DNA from: Symsagittifera roscoffensis
Lineage: Eukaryota > Xenacoelomorpha > Acoela > Convolutidae
Direction of reading: 5' to 3'
Assembly (NCBI RefSeq): GCF_963678635.1
Contig: NC_087062.1
Coordinates: 19,147,789 to 19,211,788 of the forward strand
Length of the DNA stretch: 64,000 bases
Part shown: one piece after another, positions 34,337 to 44,562 of the stretch
How positions within the stretch are numbered: the first letter of the stretch is position 1
How the letters are laid out: each line of letters begins with the position of its first letter
Translations under genes and position numbers: made by a program
The notes under the pieces: generated by a model
Told to the model about the DNA's origin: nothing
Databases searched by the model: none
What the model saw: only the letters and a program-made list of their open reading frames with translations

Positions 34337-35686
34337 TTAAAAATTTTTGTTGTTCTTTTGTATAATTGTTAAATTGAATGTCGGTTTAAAATATGGTGTT
34401 TTTGTGAAGTAATCTGTATTTCTTTTTTCATTACTTATTATATTATTTATGGATAATTCTTCGTCAAGAATTGTTGATTGACAAAAATCTAATAGTTGTA
34501 ATATATTATTTACTCGATATGCTACTTCATTTATAGGTGAAGTTGTAGCATTCGTTTCACAATATCCTAATAGTCCTAAAAGTAATGTTATTCGATATGG
34601 TGAATTATTATATACGTGTAGTGAAATAATATCGGAATTTGTGTTTTTTAGATATTTTATGGATGAGATTGTAATTTTGAAAAATTTGTGAATGGGTATA
34701 AATTCGAAGTCTGACATGAAAAGTTGTTGTTTGTTTTGATTTTTGTCATACTGATGAACTTGTTTTATTGAAAAATTATATATGTTTCCTGATAGTGGTT
34801 TCAGAAGTTTCCGTTCTTGGTTATAAATAGGGTAAAATTTTGAGAAAAATGGTGGTTGTTTGTTCAATCTTTGAAAGAATGTTAAGGCTGTGTTTTTCGT
34901 TTTTGTATATTTATCTTTGATATAGATTTTACTATTTAAGATGTTTATTGTTGTTATATATTTAGTTATAAACGGTATGCCAATGATATTGTGCTGAATA
35001 TCAGTAATATGAAATGTTTGTTTAAATGGCTTGTTCAAAATCTTGTTTTGTTCCATTGTTCTTGTGGGAACAAGGAATAGTTGGATCTTTCCATATTTTA
35101 TTAATGTTGATCCTTGTGCTGTTGCTAATTAACTGGATGTTTCAAGAGGTGTTAAGTTCGGATGCATTGTTTTAATTTCATTCCATGTGGGAATGTTAAT
35201 TGTATTTGATTCTGCTCCTGAGTCGATTAAAAAATCAATTTCAAGATCTGGTGGTTGAAATTCTTTACTTCTTGGGCTCTCTAAGAGAAATGGGATTGTC
35301 CAAATTTTTTCTCTTGGTTGTTCTTTTTGTATGTTTTGATAAATATGTTTCGTGTTTGAGCATTGTACTTCGTCTTTTTTATCAGGTTTAGTTACAGTGT
35401 TAATTTCGTTTACTTCTTGTGTAGTTCGTGTATGATTATTAATAGGTGTAGTGTAATAATTATGAAGAAGTTCCAATTGATTTTCGTATATGTGTGCACT
35501 AAAGGGTTGTTCATATATGATAGTTTCATAGTCGTTTTCGACTGTTATCATATTTACTGAGATGGTGTTATCTGTATCACTTTCAGTATCTGTTGATTCA
35601 CAATTAATGTGATTTAATTGTAATTCATTATTTTCTGTGTTATCAATGCCTGGGGGGTCTGAAGTTGTTTCTTCATTTGTTTGCAA
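34337..35686 (-). pseudogene. Retroviral-type aspartic protease and pre-RT linker
   Basis: The active-site motif FLIDSGAESNTI lies at residues 153-164 of the ORF from 35686. A single TAA at 35129-35131 interrupts it; the same frame resumes at once with flap-side sequence and the IIGIPFITKY block typical of the protease C-terminus, and runs 239 more residues to TAA 34337-34339. The ORF overlaps gag by 73 bp in another frame, the usual gag-pro frameshift arrangement. The last 150 residues or so match no RT motif: there is no YxDD, no FxxxDLxxAY and no PYxSP. Confidence 0.85.
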
Positions 35687-37368
35687 TTGATTGATGTGTC
35701 TTTGATGCTTTGGTGTGTTACTTCTGTATCGATGTCTAGAATCGGGATAACGGTTATTATTCCTATGGGGTGATTGGGAATAATTTCTGTATCTATTGTT
35801 GTAGCTTGATTTTCGGCTTTGTGAATTATTTCGTGATCTATTATGATAGTTCTCATTTGACCTTTGATAATTTGATCTATTATATGAGTTATTTCTTGAT
35901 CTGTTGTTTGTATAATTCTGATTTCGATTATTGGAGTAACTTCTATTCCTATTGTTTGAATAGTTTCTATTTCTGTTGTATGATGAGTTTCGTGATCTAT
36001 TGTTGGAATAGTGTCTATTCCTTGAGTTTGAATGGGAACTGGATGCAGAAACAAATTCTGTTGTGTTGGAATTCGATCGTGAATAGTTATTTCTATTCTG
36101 GTTATTTTGACTATTCGATCGACTATATCTATTTTGTGAGAAATTTCGTGATTTTCTTTGTTCGGACGATCTACCTCTATAACTGGCGTTATATGGTGAT
36201 TGATTTCTTGAATATTTGAGTTGCCTGGAAGTGGTTTTCTAGAGCTATTATTACTGTGTGTATTCTTGTTTGGTAGGTTTTGATCTTTTTTCATATATTG
36301 ATAGAATGACTTATTTGGTTCTTTGTGCTTTTGAGGTTTATTCTGATTGTCTTGTTGTTTTTTTCTACATTCGGCAATACTGTGTCCGTATCGTCGGCAA
36401 TAGTTACACCATATTTTGAAGGATGGTTTGCCTTTAAAGTTTGGGTTCTTTTCATAGAATTTTAGTATTTCAGTGATTTTTTCAATCAGGTCTGTATCTG
36501 ATCCTTGTATGTTATCTATATGGGTAGTATTTGTTTCAATCCGATTAACATACTGTAGTTTTAGATTTTCTGTTTCTTCAAGTTTCATTGTGATTTCTGC
36601 TTGTTCTAGTTTATCTACTAATTTTCTAAAATCTAAATCTGGCTCTCGAATTGAGGAAGGTTGAGATGCTCTCTTTTTTATAGCTATTTTCCTTAATTGA
36701 GGTGTTAAGGTCATCATTAAAATTTCTGTCATTTTTGTGTTTTTGTAATCATGTGTATTAAGTGAATATGCATTTCGAACTAATGTTTCGATTCGAACTG
36801 CTAATTGTTTAATTGTTTCATTTGGTAATCTGCGAATTTCGTTGCATAAAACTCTCTGATGTTGTTTGTTTCTTTCAGAATCAAACATTTTCGAAAATTC
36901 TTGTGTGAATCTTTTCCAATCTGTTTTTATGTCTAGAGGTAGTACTGAAAACCATTTTTGGGCTGGGCCATCTAGTGTTGTTTGTATTAACGCTGTGCGT
37001 CTATGTATCCAATTTTGATGGAGTGGCGTATTAATTGGTTCGGGTCCTATATTTAAAATTAAATTTGCTGTGACTGCATTTAGGTAATCTTCTACTGAGT
37101 ATTCAGGGTCTGTTCGAAAAATATCTGGTTGATGATAATCATCGTCATCAGATGATAGGTAATTTGTGTAATAAGGTGTTTGTTGTTTATTTTTGCTTTG
37201 TTGAAAAAATGGGTAATTTTCACTATGATCCTGGGGAGGGCGTGGATTATCTGGGAAATTTACTGAATTGGTCGATGTATTTGGAAGATTCCAATGATGA
37301 GAACATAAGTGGATTAGGTTTTGCGTATTTTTTTGGGGGGTTGATTTGTTTTTGACTGATTTACATAA
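35614..37368 (-). CDS. gag: Gag: capsid and CCHC zinc knuckle
   Basis: Open for about 584 codons on the element strand. The stretch before ATG 36888 is open without an ATG and has the Ty3/gypsy capsid pattern (DPEYSVEDYLNAV.., then WIHRRTALIQ..LDGPAQKW, then WKRFTQEFSKMF). The zinc knuckle CNYCRRYGHSIAEC is at residues 161-174 after the 36888 Met. After it comes a long tail of roughly 10-residue repeats rich in Ile, Thr, Asp, Glu and His. The upstream ORF (37497-38060) is in a different frame and also lacks an ATG, so initiation must come from further upstream through frameshifts, or the 5' part is decayed. Confidence 0.85.
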   Translation of the reverse strand, partial: LCKSVKNKSTPQKNTQNLIHLCSHHWNLPNTSTNSVNFPDNPRPPQDHSENYPFFQQSKNKQQTPYYTNYLSSDDDDYHQPDIFRTDPEYSVEDYLNAVTANLILNIGPEPINTPLHQNWIHRRTALIQTTLDGPAQKWFSVLPLDIKTDWKRFTQEFSKMFDSERNKQHQRVLCNEIRRLPNETIKQLAVRIETLVRNAYSLNTHDYKNTKMTEILMMTLTPQLRKIAIKKRASQPSSIREPDLDFRKLVDKLEQAEITMKLEETENLKLQYVNRIETNTTHIDNIQGSDTDLIEKITEILKFYEKNPNFKGKPSFKIWCNYCRRYGHSIAECRKKQQDNQNKPQKHKEPNKSFYQYMKKDQNLPNKNTHSNNSSRKPLPGNSNIQEINHHITPVIEVDRPNKENHEISHKIDIVDRIVKITRIEITIHDRIPTQQNLFLHPVPIQTQGIDTIPTIDHETHHTTEIETIQTIGIEVTPIIEIRIIQTTDQEITHIIDQIIKGQMRTIIIDHEIIHKAENQATTIDTEIIPNHPIGIITVIPILDIDTEVTHQSIKDTSINCKQMKKQLQTPQALITQKIMNYN

Positions 37369-37496
37369 TTATAATTGTGTTCTGCAAAACTATTTCTTGT
37401 GAACGTTTTTCGTGTTTTTGACGGTTTTGTCATTCTTTATGTCTGATAGTCCATATGTGAATATTTTGGAGCAACCGAAGGTTTAAGGGTCGATTG

Positions 37497-38060
37497 TTAG
37501 GTTACTTGTGGTAGTGATGTATTTGTATTTTTCGGTGTTGTGAGGTTTGGACGTATTGGTGAGATACTTTGTTGTGTAGTTGTTACTGTTGTTTGGACTA
37601 TTTCGTCATTTATGAAGTGTGATGGTGTTTGAATATCTTGTTGTGTAAGATTTCTAGTTCCATTGAGGTTTTCATTATGTATAACTGTTGAATTTAAGCT
37701 GTTGTTTTGTGTATCAGGTAAAAATCTATTATAATGTAAAGGTGTTGCATCAATTGTTAGTGGTATTACTTTTACATAATCTTTGTGAAAAGATATTGTA
37801 CTTATTGCTTGACTTGAGATATCTGCAGAGAAGTTTGAAAATGCTGGATGAGACCATTCAGGGTCCCAAACGTAATCTGATTGTTCGGCAATGACAGTGT
37901 CGTCATTGGTACTTTGGGGTCTAAAGGTTTTTCTTGCTTGTTCAATTAAGTCGATATTATGTGTAAAATAATCAATTGTAAACCATACTAATTTTTTTTG
38001 TAAATCATGTTTAGTGTTTTGTGAGACATCATTATTGGTAAAATTTTCACGGATTGCGTT
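37497..38060 (-). CDS. Open frame upstream of gag capsid, no ATG
   Basis: About 185 open codons with no in-frame start (it contains KLVWFTIDYFTHNIDLIEQA and YVWDPEWSHPAF). Its frame overlaps the end of the ORF at 38047-38565, so the pair was probably one reading frame split by a one-base indel or joined by ribosomal frameshift. It may be a matrix-like part of Gag; no family recognised. Confidence 0.45.
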   Translation of the reverse strand, partial: NAIRENFTNNDVSQNTKHDLQKKLVWFTIDYFTHNIDLIEQARKTFRPQSTNDDTVIAEQSDYVWDPEWSHPAFSNFSADISSQAISTISFHKDYVKVIPLTIDATPLHYNRFLPDTQNNSLNSTVIHNENLNGTRNLTQQDIQTPSHFINDEIVQTTVTTTQQSISPIRPNLTTPKNTNTSLPQVT

Positions 38061-38565
38061 TAGAAATATTTAAAATGCGGCGATTTCGTTTCTTACTTTT
38101 GTATGTTTGGACTGGTGATGTACTTTGAGCTTCTGTTCTTTCTAATATAGATGTATAACTATATATTATTGCGAAAACTTCGTTGGTGAATATTGAGTTT
38201 GCTCTCTGTGAATTGTGATATTGTATGCTTTTGATGTATTCTGTGATTACTTTCGAAAATTCTAAATCAATATCGTCGGTTTGGATAACATATTTACCAT
38301 GAAGTGTTCTTGGTGTGCTGAATTCTATGGTGTAGATTCCGTATTGTTGTGTTAGGTTACATATGTCTTTCAAATAATGTTCTATAATTTGTCTTTTGAT
38401 TTTTATATCCGCGAATTCTGATTTGCATGGGCTGATTCCTGGTTCAAACAAATTTAGGAGTACATTTTTGCAAAATCGTGTTTGTCCTCTATCCTTGAGT
38501 GAATTTATAATAAAGGGAAAAACTGCTTCTTCGTCTGGACTTTCATCACTTTGAGTGTTGCTCAT
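38047..38565 (-). CDS. Unrecognised element ORF (172 aa)
   Basis: Starts MSNTQSDESPDEEAVFPF at 38565 with an acidic N-terminus, has a mixed helix-like middle, and ends in a basic tail (KSKKRNRRILNISKRNP). It overlaps the preceding ORF by 20 bp and the following ATG-less frame by a few bases. Probably the 5' part of a Gag-like precursor; no domain match. Confidence 0.5.
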   Translation of the reverse strand: MSNTQSDESPDEEAVFPFIINSLKDRGQTRFCKNVLLNLFEPGISPCKSEFADIKIKRQIIEHYLKDICNLTQQYGIYTIEFSTPRTLHGKYVIQTDDIDLEFSKVITEYIKSIQYHNSQRANSIFTNEVFAIIYSYTSILERTEAQSTSPVQTYKSKKRNRRILNISKRNP

Positions 38566-39007
38566 TTTTTCGTTTGATGGCTGTTAAAATATAATTATCA
38601 ATATGTCTAATTGGTTGCTTCCAATTGTATAGATGTACTGGTTTGTGTTTATATTGCTTTTTTATTCTTCTTTTTCTTCTTTTTGATGAGTTTGAAGTTG
38701 TTTCTGAATCGGAAAAATTTAGTTGATCATGGATTGGGCAATTTTTAATTACTGATTCTTTTAATTTGTATAGTGCATCTAGCCTACTGACTTCTGATTC
38801 GGAGACTGCGTTTCTCCGATTTGAAAATCTTTTCCGTGTAAATTGTCTTTGTTTACTTATAATTTTTCTTTTTATTGTTTGTCGTTTTGTTCGAATATAT
38901 CCAATTGTTTGTTTGTGCGGGGTAATTACGAGATCGTATGTTTCGTTGTTTATTTCACAATTGTGTAATACGATTGTTTGTTTATTTCCTAAATTTTTTA
39001 ATGACAT
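38546..39007 (-). CDS. Lys/Arg-rich element ORF (153 aa)
   Basis: First ATG ORF after the leader, starting MSLKNLGNKQ. It is very basic, with clusters KRRKRRIKKQYKHK and RKRFSNRRN that look like nuclear-localisation or nucleic-acid-binding patches. It overlaps the next ORF by 20 bp (different frame). Its position at the 5' end suggests an accessory or matrix-like product. No family recognised. Confidence 0.5.
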   Translation of the reverse strand: MSLKNLGNKQTIVLHNCEINNETYDLVITPHKQTIGYIRTKRQTIKRKIISKQRQFTRKRFSNRRNAVSESEVSRLDALYKLKESVIKNCPIHDQLNFSDSETTSNSSKRRKRRIKKQYKHKPVHLYNWKQPIRHIDNYILTAIKRKNEQHSK

Positions 39008-40232
39008 AAGGTTTAGGAAGAAGGATGCAAGAAGTTATTAGTGATTTTAATTTCGTAGACTGTTAGTCCTTACGATTTTTTGGTTAGCTTAATCTTGGTC
39101 TTTTTGTTCAGGGTTGGAGAGAAAAGTATATCAATTCCGAAGAAAGATTTTTACTTTCTCGTGGCTAGTCTAAGTTAAGGTGTTAACTTACTTAATCTTA
39201 CTTAGGGATAGTGATTGTTTTCAAGGGTTGGAGAATAGTAAATCGATCCACAAGGTTCAGGTATAATTAGAACGCAAGTAGTTCGTTAGATACTATTTTA
39301 AACTTACTAAGTTTAAGATTTATCCTGGGTTAGGTAAGAGGAGGGTTGAAGTGAAGGATGAATAACCGAAGTTCTTCACTGTTTAGCCTAATTTGAATGG
39401 TTAGTTTGATTAAAAAATTTCTATTAGTCCTGGGTCTTTTGAAAAGGCTGGGTAATGAATCGACGTTTGAGGTCGTTAGACACTTGATACGTGGGTGGGG
39501 GAGAACAAAATTGTTTTTTTTTATCCAAGGATAAGCCTTGATGATCAGAATTTAAAATTTATAAGATAGAAAATTGATTTAGATCCAAGGAAAGCCTTGA
39601 TGATCTGATAACAGAGTAAATAAAATTAAGTTTAAATTAATTTAAATTTTGGTAAAAGGTTTTAGTTTTTGATGATATTAGTTGACTTAGGAATTGCTGT
39701 TATGTTTAGGTGATGAAGCTGGAACAACAGGATGATTTATATATACTAACAATTTATTGTCATGCTACTTATTTTTATTATTGTTTTCAATAAATATTTT
39801 TTTAAAATATGTTTTATATATTACTGCAGAATTGGGGTGAACGATTTGAGATCTTTTTATCAATCGTTATTGTACAATAGTAACTTTATCTAGCGCCTGA
39901 AATAATCATTGAAGATTTCTTTCAAGGATTTTATGTTTGCAAATGAAAATCTAAATTCATTGCTAGTAAGATTCTAATTATAAAAGTTTGTGTTGGCTTT
40001 TGCCGTACGACCATGAAACTAAATGGTAAGTTTCTATGTAGTCGTATGTCGTTTTTTGTCCGAGGTCTTTTTCCAATACCGGGTAGTTCTCGTATTGTGC
40101 GGAATAGCGGCTCTGATCTATTGAGTCGTAGAGGTATTTCAATTAAGTTATTGTCGTGCAACATTTTGAAAATGTTTTGTCTATTTTCTAATCTATTTTT
40201 GGTTAATTCTAAGCTATTAAGGTCTTTATTCG
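39008..40232 (-). other. Element 5' leader
   Basis: About 1.2 kb between the PBS and the first ATG ORF. It contains short direct repeats (ATCCAAGGA..GCCTTGATGATC twice near 39,530 and 39,580; GGGTTGGAGA near 39,113 and 39,218). No ORF of note; it may hold packaging and splicing signals. Confidence 0.5.
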
Positions 40233-40250
40233 AGACTTATGGTCGCACCA
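40233..40250 (-). other. Primer-binding site
   Basis: Two bases inside the 5' LTR, the element strand reads TGGTGCGACCATAAGT. The leading TGG pairs with the CCA end of a tRNA. I could not assign the tRNA with confidence. Confidence 0.7.
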
Positions 40251-40252
40251 GA

Positions 40253-40661
40253 TGAGTTAGATCCTGATGGTTAACTCATAGAGTAATTTCGGATAGTGTA
40301 CACTGTCTGCTCGTCACGCCATCTTATTTTTGGCCGGATAGATTCGTGCAACTTCTTAGTCTAATACCGATCCTAATCTTACTCTTATAACTACTAGTCT
40401 CAGGGTGTTTAACTAGTCTCTGCTAGGCTCAATAGATCTAGAGTATACTGGCTTGTTTCGACTGCTGAAGTTCTCTTGGAGAGGTAACTAATTTCTAAGT
40501 TAAATTCAAATCTCTCTGGTGCTGAAACTACAAGTATTTTGAGCACTTACAAATAAGTGGGTTGTTAGTTAGATGGATTATGATTGGTTAATATTAAATA
40601 TTTTGTAGTGATAAAATATCTAACTTATCTAATAATAAAATGTAGTTTAGATCAGGTTCCA
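40253..40661 (-). repeat. 5' LTR of the 22-kb element
   Basis: 409 bp, collinear with 18697-19105, with 17 substitutions by eye and no gaps. Ends TG..CA in both orientations, followed on the right by the GTAA target duplication. Confidence 0.95.
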
Positions 40662-40665
40662 GTAA
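40662..40665. repeat. Target-site duplication GTAA (right copy)
   Basis: Matches 18693-18696; it marks the original host insertion site. Confidence 0.85.
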
Positions 40666-41690
40666 AATTATAAGAGGGGAAGATTGCAGAGAGTCAGTTA
40701 CTAATTTCTTCAAAAAATTTGAAATAATTGATTCTTTAGGAAAAGCGGCACGAATAAAGTGTGTGAAAAAAGCAAAAAAAAAAACAGAATAAAAAAACTA
40801 TTATCTGTATGCACGAGTAAACTGCTGTGTTCTGGCTGAATTTGACACGGAAGTTCCATCGCACGCAATTTTTTGTTTGAATGAATCAGATTTGATAGAT
40901 TTTCGCACAACTATATATTTGATTTGGATCCTTTCACATGTACTTTTCTTGGCAGTCATATTTATTTTACTTTTTTTGGCAGTTCTAATTCAAAATAAAG
41001 TTTAGTTAGAACAATTTCTGATGAATCTTGCTGCCTGATATGTCTTTATATCTCTGCCTTCTTTTTTGAATAAGTTTTTCCTTTGAGCATTGCATTTGTA
41101 TATCATTTTTTGGCTTCTATAAATAATGATCAGATGTTCATATATTTTATGAAGTATCAGAAGGAAGAAAATTTTCACAGTCAAACAAAACTGACCAAAA
41201 TATTCTCCTCAAGAAATGGAAAAATTGTTCGCGGAACTTTACACAGGCTGGATAGCCTTCAGTGTGCGCTCAAGCTGGTCCTCTTTGAATGTTAAACTAT
41301 CTAGTCTTTTTTACATTTTTGTAGCGCGCATAGCTTGAAAACAAATTTATTATGCGCCTGATAAGGTAAAACCAGAAACAACTTAAGACGAATTGTTTAC
41401 TGACTTCATTTTTAAGAAACATCCGCGGTTTCATTGATGAATAATTAAGTACATGGTATCACTATTCAACCAAACGGGCCAAATTTAACGGATTATTTCC
41501 TCCAATTATGACAAGAAGTAAGCCATTAAATAAAAAGCCGCTCGGGCTCAAATTTCTCAACAAAATTACCAGCACTCAGATTTTCAAATCGATCTACTTC
41601 ACGACGACCCACATAATAATCAGTCAGCACTCAATTAGTCAGCAAACGAACGCACAATCTTCCCTGCCAAAACGCTGGCAAATTACATTA
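40666..41690. other. No gene recognised
   Basis: AT-rich flank. Short ORFs (60-80 codons) lack motifs. Confidence 0.4.
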
Positions 41691-41895
41691 TTACTTTCGG
41701 ATCTACTTAACAATCTTCACCACTTTCAAGAAAGGGGGATTGTTAAGTAGATAAAATGGTCAATTTTTTTACCATTCAGAATGCAGCAAAATTAAAATTC
41801 TCTATAGTAAGCTCAGTGCTAATTTACTGTATTTATTTATAGGGGTGGAGATTCTTAAGTAGGTAGGGGGGATTGTTAAGTAGATCCTTACTTTC
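41691..41895. mobile_element. hAT-like MITE with 8-bp TSD
   Basis: The element is 41699-41887 (189 bp) with perfect 17-bp terminal inverted repeats, GGATCTACTTAACAATC and its complement, flanked by the identical 8-mer TTACTTTC at 41691-41698 and 41888-41895. An 8-bp TSD is the hallmark of hAT transposons. Internal copies of the terminal motif (GATTGTTAAGTAGAT at 41738, a variant near 41848) resemble hAT subterminal repeats. No transposase; mobilised in trans. Confidence 0.93.
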
Positions 41896-43619
41896 AAACC
41901 ACAAGTTATTTCTGATTCGATTTCAATATTTGCCGAAGTTCCAAAAGATAATGTCACGCAAGCAACTATGCTTTCACGTATTATAACGACAACTTCATTT
42001 TTACGAGTTTCTACAAACCCATCGAACTACTTTTCTTCATTTCCGCTGTGCACTAATTGAAAATCGGATGCGTCTCATCATTGCAAAATATAGTTCAATT
42101 TTGTTCTATGGTTTTCCAAGCAATTCAACCAAGAGTTCTTTTCGACACAGGGCAAAATTATTTAGAGTACGAGAAAAACGAGGTGGTTATTTTTTCTCCG
42201 ACAAGAGAGTTAAACAAGCGACCAGAATACAACGGGGTAATTTTTTCCATCAAACCGAGAACAACACAGCCTCTATGTGGGAGTTCACTTTAATTCCATC
42301 AATATTCAGTGTTTTACCAGCGGATTTCTTGCCGGAACATTTCATCTAAAGTGATTAAATTCGGAAACAATTCACAATTTTTTAAATTATTATCTTCGGA
42401 GAAACCTTGATTGAGGAGGACACTGAGATGAAAACTTTCAGACCAAAATACTTTTGGTTAAAATGTAAACTGAAGGTTCTGGAGGCAATTAAGAGCCTCT
42501 AACTGAATCAACTTCGCGGGGAGGGTTCTCATGCTTGAAGGACCGAATGCTTGAAAAATTCAACCAATCAAAATCGCTAAGCGTTTCTATTGCCTAAATG
42601 CCTTTCTCACAAAATCGAAGTCAATATTAACAGAAAATGTATTAAATCAGTGGAAAATAATCAAAAATATTACAAATTGCGGGTTACAGCCGCAATACTA
42701 TTCAGATAATCATCAAGATTAATGAGGTCAAAATCATAAGAATTTTTCAGTCTAGAAAACTCATCTGCTGATTATCTAATCGGTCAATATTAACACTTAT
42801 GGCCTGGATTTATTTTATTACTTTTATGATTTTCGCATTTTACTTTGAGACTTTAAATACTCAATTCTGATTGGCTGAAAGTAAGTTAAAATTAGTTTCA
42901 AACATTCGGTCCTTCAACCATGAGGGATGCCACCCAACTTCGCGAGGCTGACAACAAAGCTGTAGTTCTTTAGATACAATGGTCCTTTGTTCTGACATTA
43001 AACCACGCACATAATTGCAACAGCGCGACGTATGCTCTTAATGCGAGCCCGTACCCAGTGAGTTTTCTATACAAGATCTTAAATATATTAATTCTTATAA
43101 CAGTTAATTTGTTATTTCAGAATTTAAAAAGGATTAACACATTTCAAATCTGAAATCTATTTTTTTATAGAAATCGAAACTTTCAAAATGGCTTTAAAAA
43201 TTCTTCAAATTTTGTGACGTGTCTTGTTGAGCACGAAATATACAAAATAGATCAAAATTGCCTAAAAATAGCTAGGTTTCAACCTAGAAAAAGTAGATAA
43301 GTCTAAATTATTCAATCAGGCATTGCAGAACTTAACCCTCCACTGTTGTCTTAAAAAGTCTGCTGTCTTCGTGCTATATCGTGGAGGCCTAATACTTTTT
43401 ATTGTGCAGACGCCCACAATTTGAACAGTGAACATTTTATTACAAAAACCTTGTTGAAAACATCATGGTTATGATTTAATTGAGTTGTTTTTATCATTTT
43501 TAACACAACTGCACGTGTTAAAATCAATAATGCATCGTTAAAATAATTATTTCGACCAAACTGAGCCAAGCAATTGAGTCAGTCGTGGACACTTTTGATA
43601 ACCGAAAAATCCACAAATA
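41896..43619. other. No gene recognised
   Basis: AT-rich spacer with only short motif-less ORFs and no clear repeats. Confidence 0.4.
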
Positions 43620-43745
43620 AAATTTCAGATCTAAAATTAGATCTAAAATAGAGTTTTTCAGATCTGAAATAAATAAGAAATTATTTTTTTTACCTTAAAA
43701 GGTTATTTAACATTTAACAACCCATTTCAGATCTGAAATTGACGT
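43620..43745. repeat. Cluster of ATTTCAGATCTGAAAT palindromes
   Basis: Variants of the 16-bp palindrome ATTTCAGATCTGAAAT occur near 43,627, 43,657 and 43,727, with a looser relative near 43,142. They could be remnants of small inverted-repeat elements. Confidence 0.6.
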
Positions 43746-44414
43746 CTGAAAAGATTATTATAAAACTGATTTAGAAAACTTACTAAGTACGGGAGAGAAA
43801 GAATCGCGAGATTACTAATTTGCGCATTTTCAAGTTTTAAAAACCCGTATTGTCGATCGTCTATAAAACTACATTTTTCAGATGAAAAAGTGGAGGCACT
43901 TAGCATACAAGAAGGAACGTAGCATGGTGGTAAGGCGTTCACTTCGTGATCGTCAGATCATGCTATTGATCCCGTGGCATGGCATTGATAGTGTGTGAGG
44001 ACGAGCTCTCATTAGACTTTTAGCTTAAGCTCTGCAACAATTTGACCAATTTCAGCTGCAATAGTTGTATCAGGTGAAAACTCTACGCCTGAAAAAAAAA
44101 CAGCCTAAAGTCGTTAAAAAAAAGAAACGCACTCTGCTTAGACAGGCTAGGTAGCCTTTCATTGATGCTCTTCAAATCGCAGAAATAAAAACCTACAACT
44201 AGTACCGCAATAACTGTTCTGAAGGAAGCAGGTTTTAAATTTTCGTTGAATGTGACAAAAAATCAATCATTTGCGTCCTGATAGCTGAAACGAAGATTGA
44301 TGTTAACTGAAAACTGGAGAAACAAATTGAAAACTCAGTTTGCCTGCGACACCGTTTGGGGAATTTTGTAATATCGTTTTTTTTTGTGAGTTTCGACCTA
44401 CATATTTAATTTTA
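43746..44414. other. No gene recognised
   Basis: Left flank of the Mag-like element and possibly the 5' part of its LTR. No motif visible. Confidence 0.35.
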
Positions 44415-44562
44415 TAGTTGCAAGGTGAGTCAATTCGAAGTCCAGTGAATTTTAGAGCACTTTTCTATGCTAGCAAAAAGAAACAATTTAATTCAAAATT
44501 ATTCTTTACTTTTTAAAATAAGTTAGGATTTGTAGATATACCAGTGTTTTCTATACAATTTA
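44415..44562 (+). repeat. Candidate 5' LTR remnant
   Basis: Aligns with 50,285-50,430 with many substitutions; its end (CTATACAATTTAC) is followed by the TGGCGCAG primer-binding motif. The true 5' edge is not resolved. Confidence 0.6.

Larger units (their letters stand above)
18697..40661 (-). mobile_element. 22-kb env-bearing Ty3/gypsy LTR element lacking RT
   Basis: Complete element on the minus strand: LTRs of 409 bp each with TG..CA ends, a 4-bp TSD, a PBS, gag, protease, integrase, env and extra ORFs. Length is 21,965 bp, against roughly 5-12 kb for most elements of this family. Part of the excess is an internal tandem duplication of about 5.5 kb. I found no reverse transcriptase or RNase H motifs between protease and integrase, so it could only have moved with enzyme supplied in trans, unless that region was lost after insertion. 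By eye the two LTRs differ at 17 positions without indels (about 4%), so the insertion is not recent. Confidence 0.93.

Noticed and set aside
33041-35131. Reassigned TAA codon in the organism
   Set aside because: PPP4R4 and RPS11 end at TAA where the family proteins end, so TAA is a normal stop here.
23487-36219. Plus-strand ORFs inside the retroelement (for example 23487-23783 and 35770-36219)
   Set aside because: They are antisense to recognisable element frames and their Tyr/Phe/Cys/Ser-rich content reflects reverse-complemented Asn/Lys/Gln/Thr codons.
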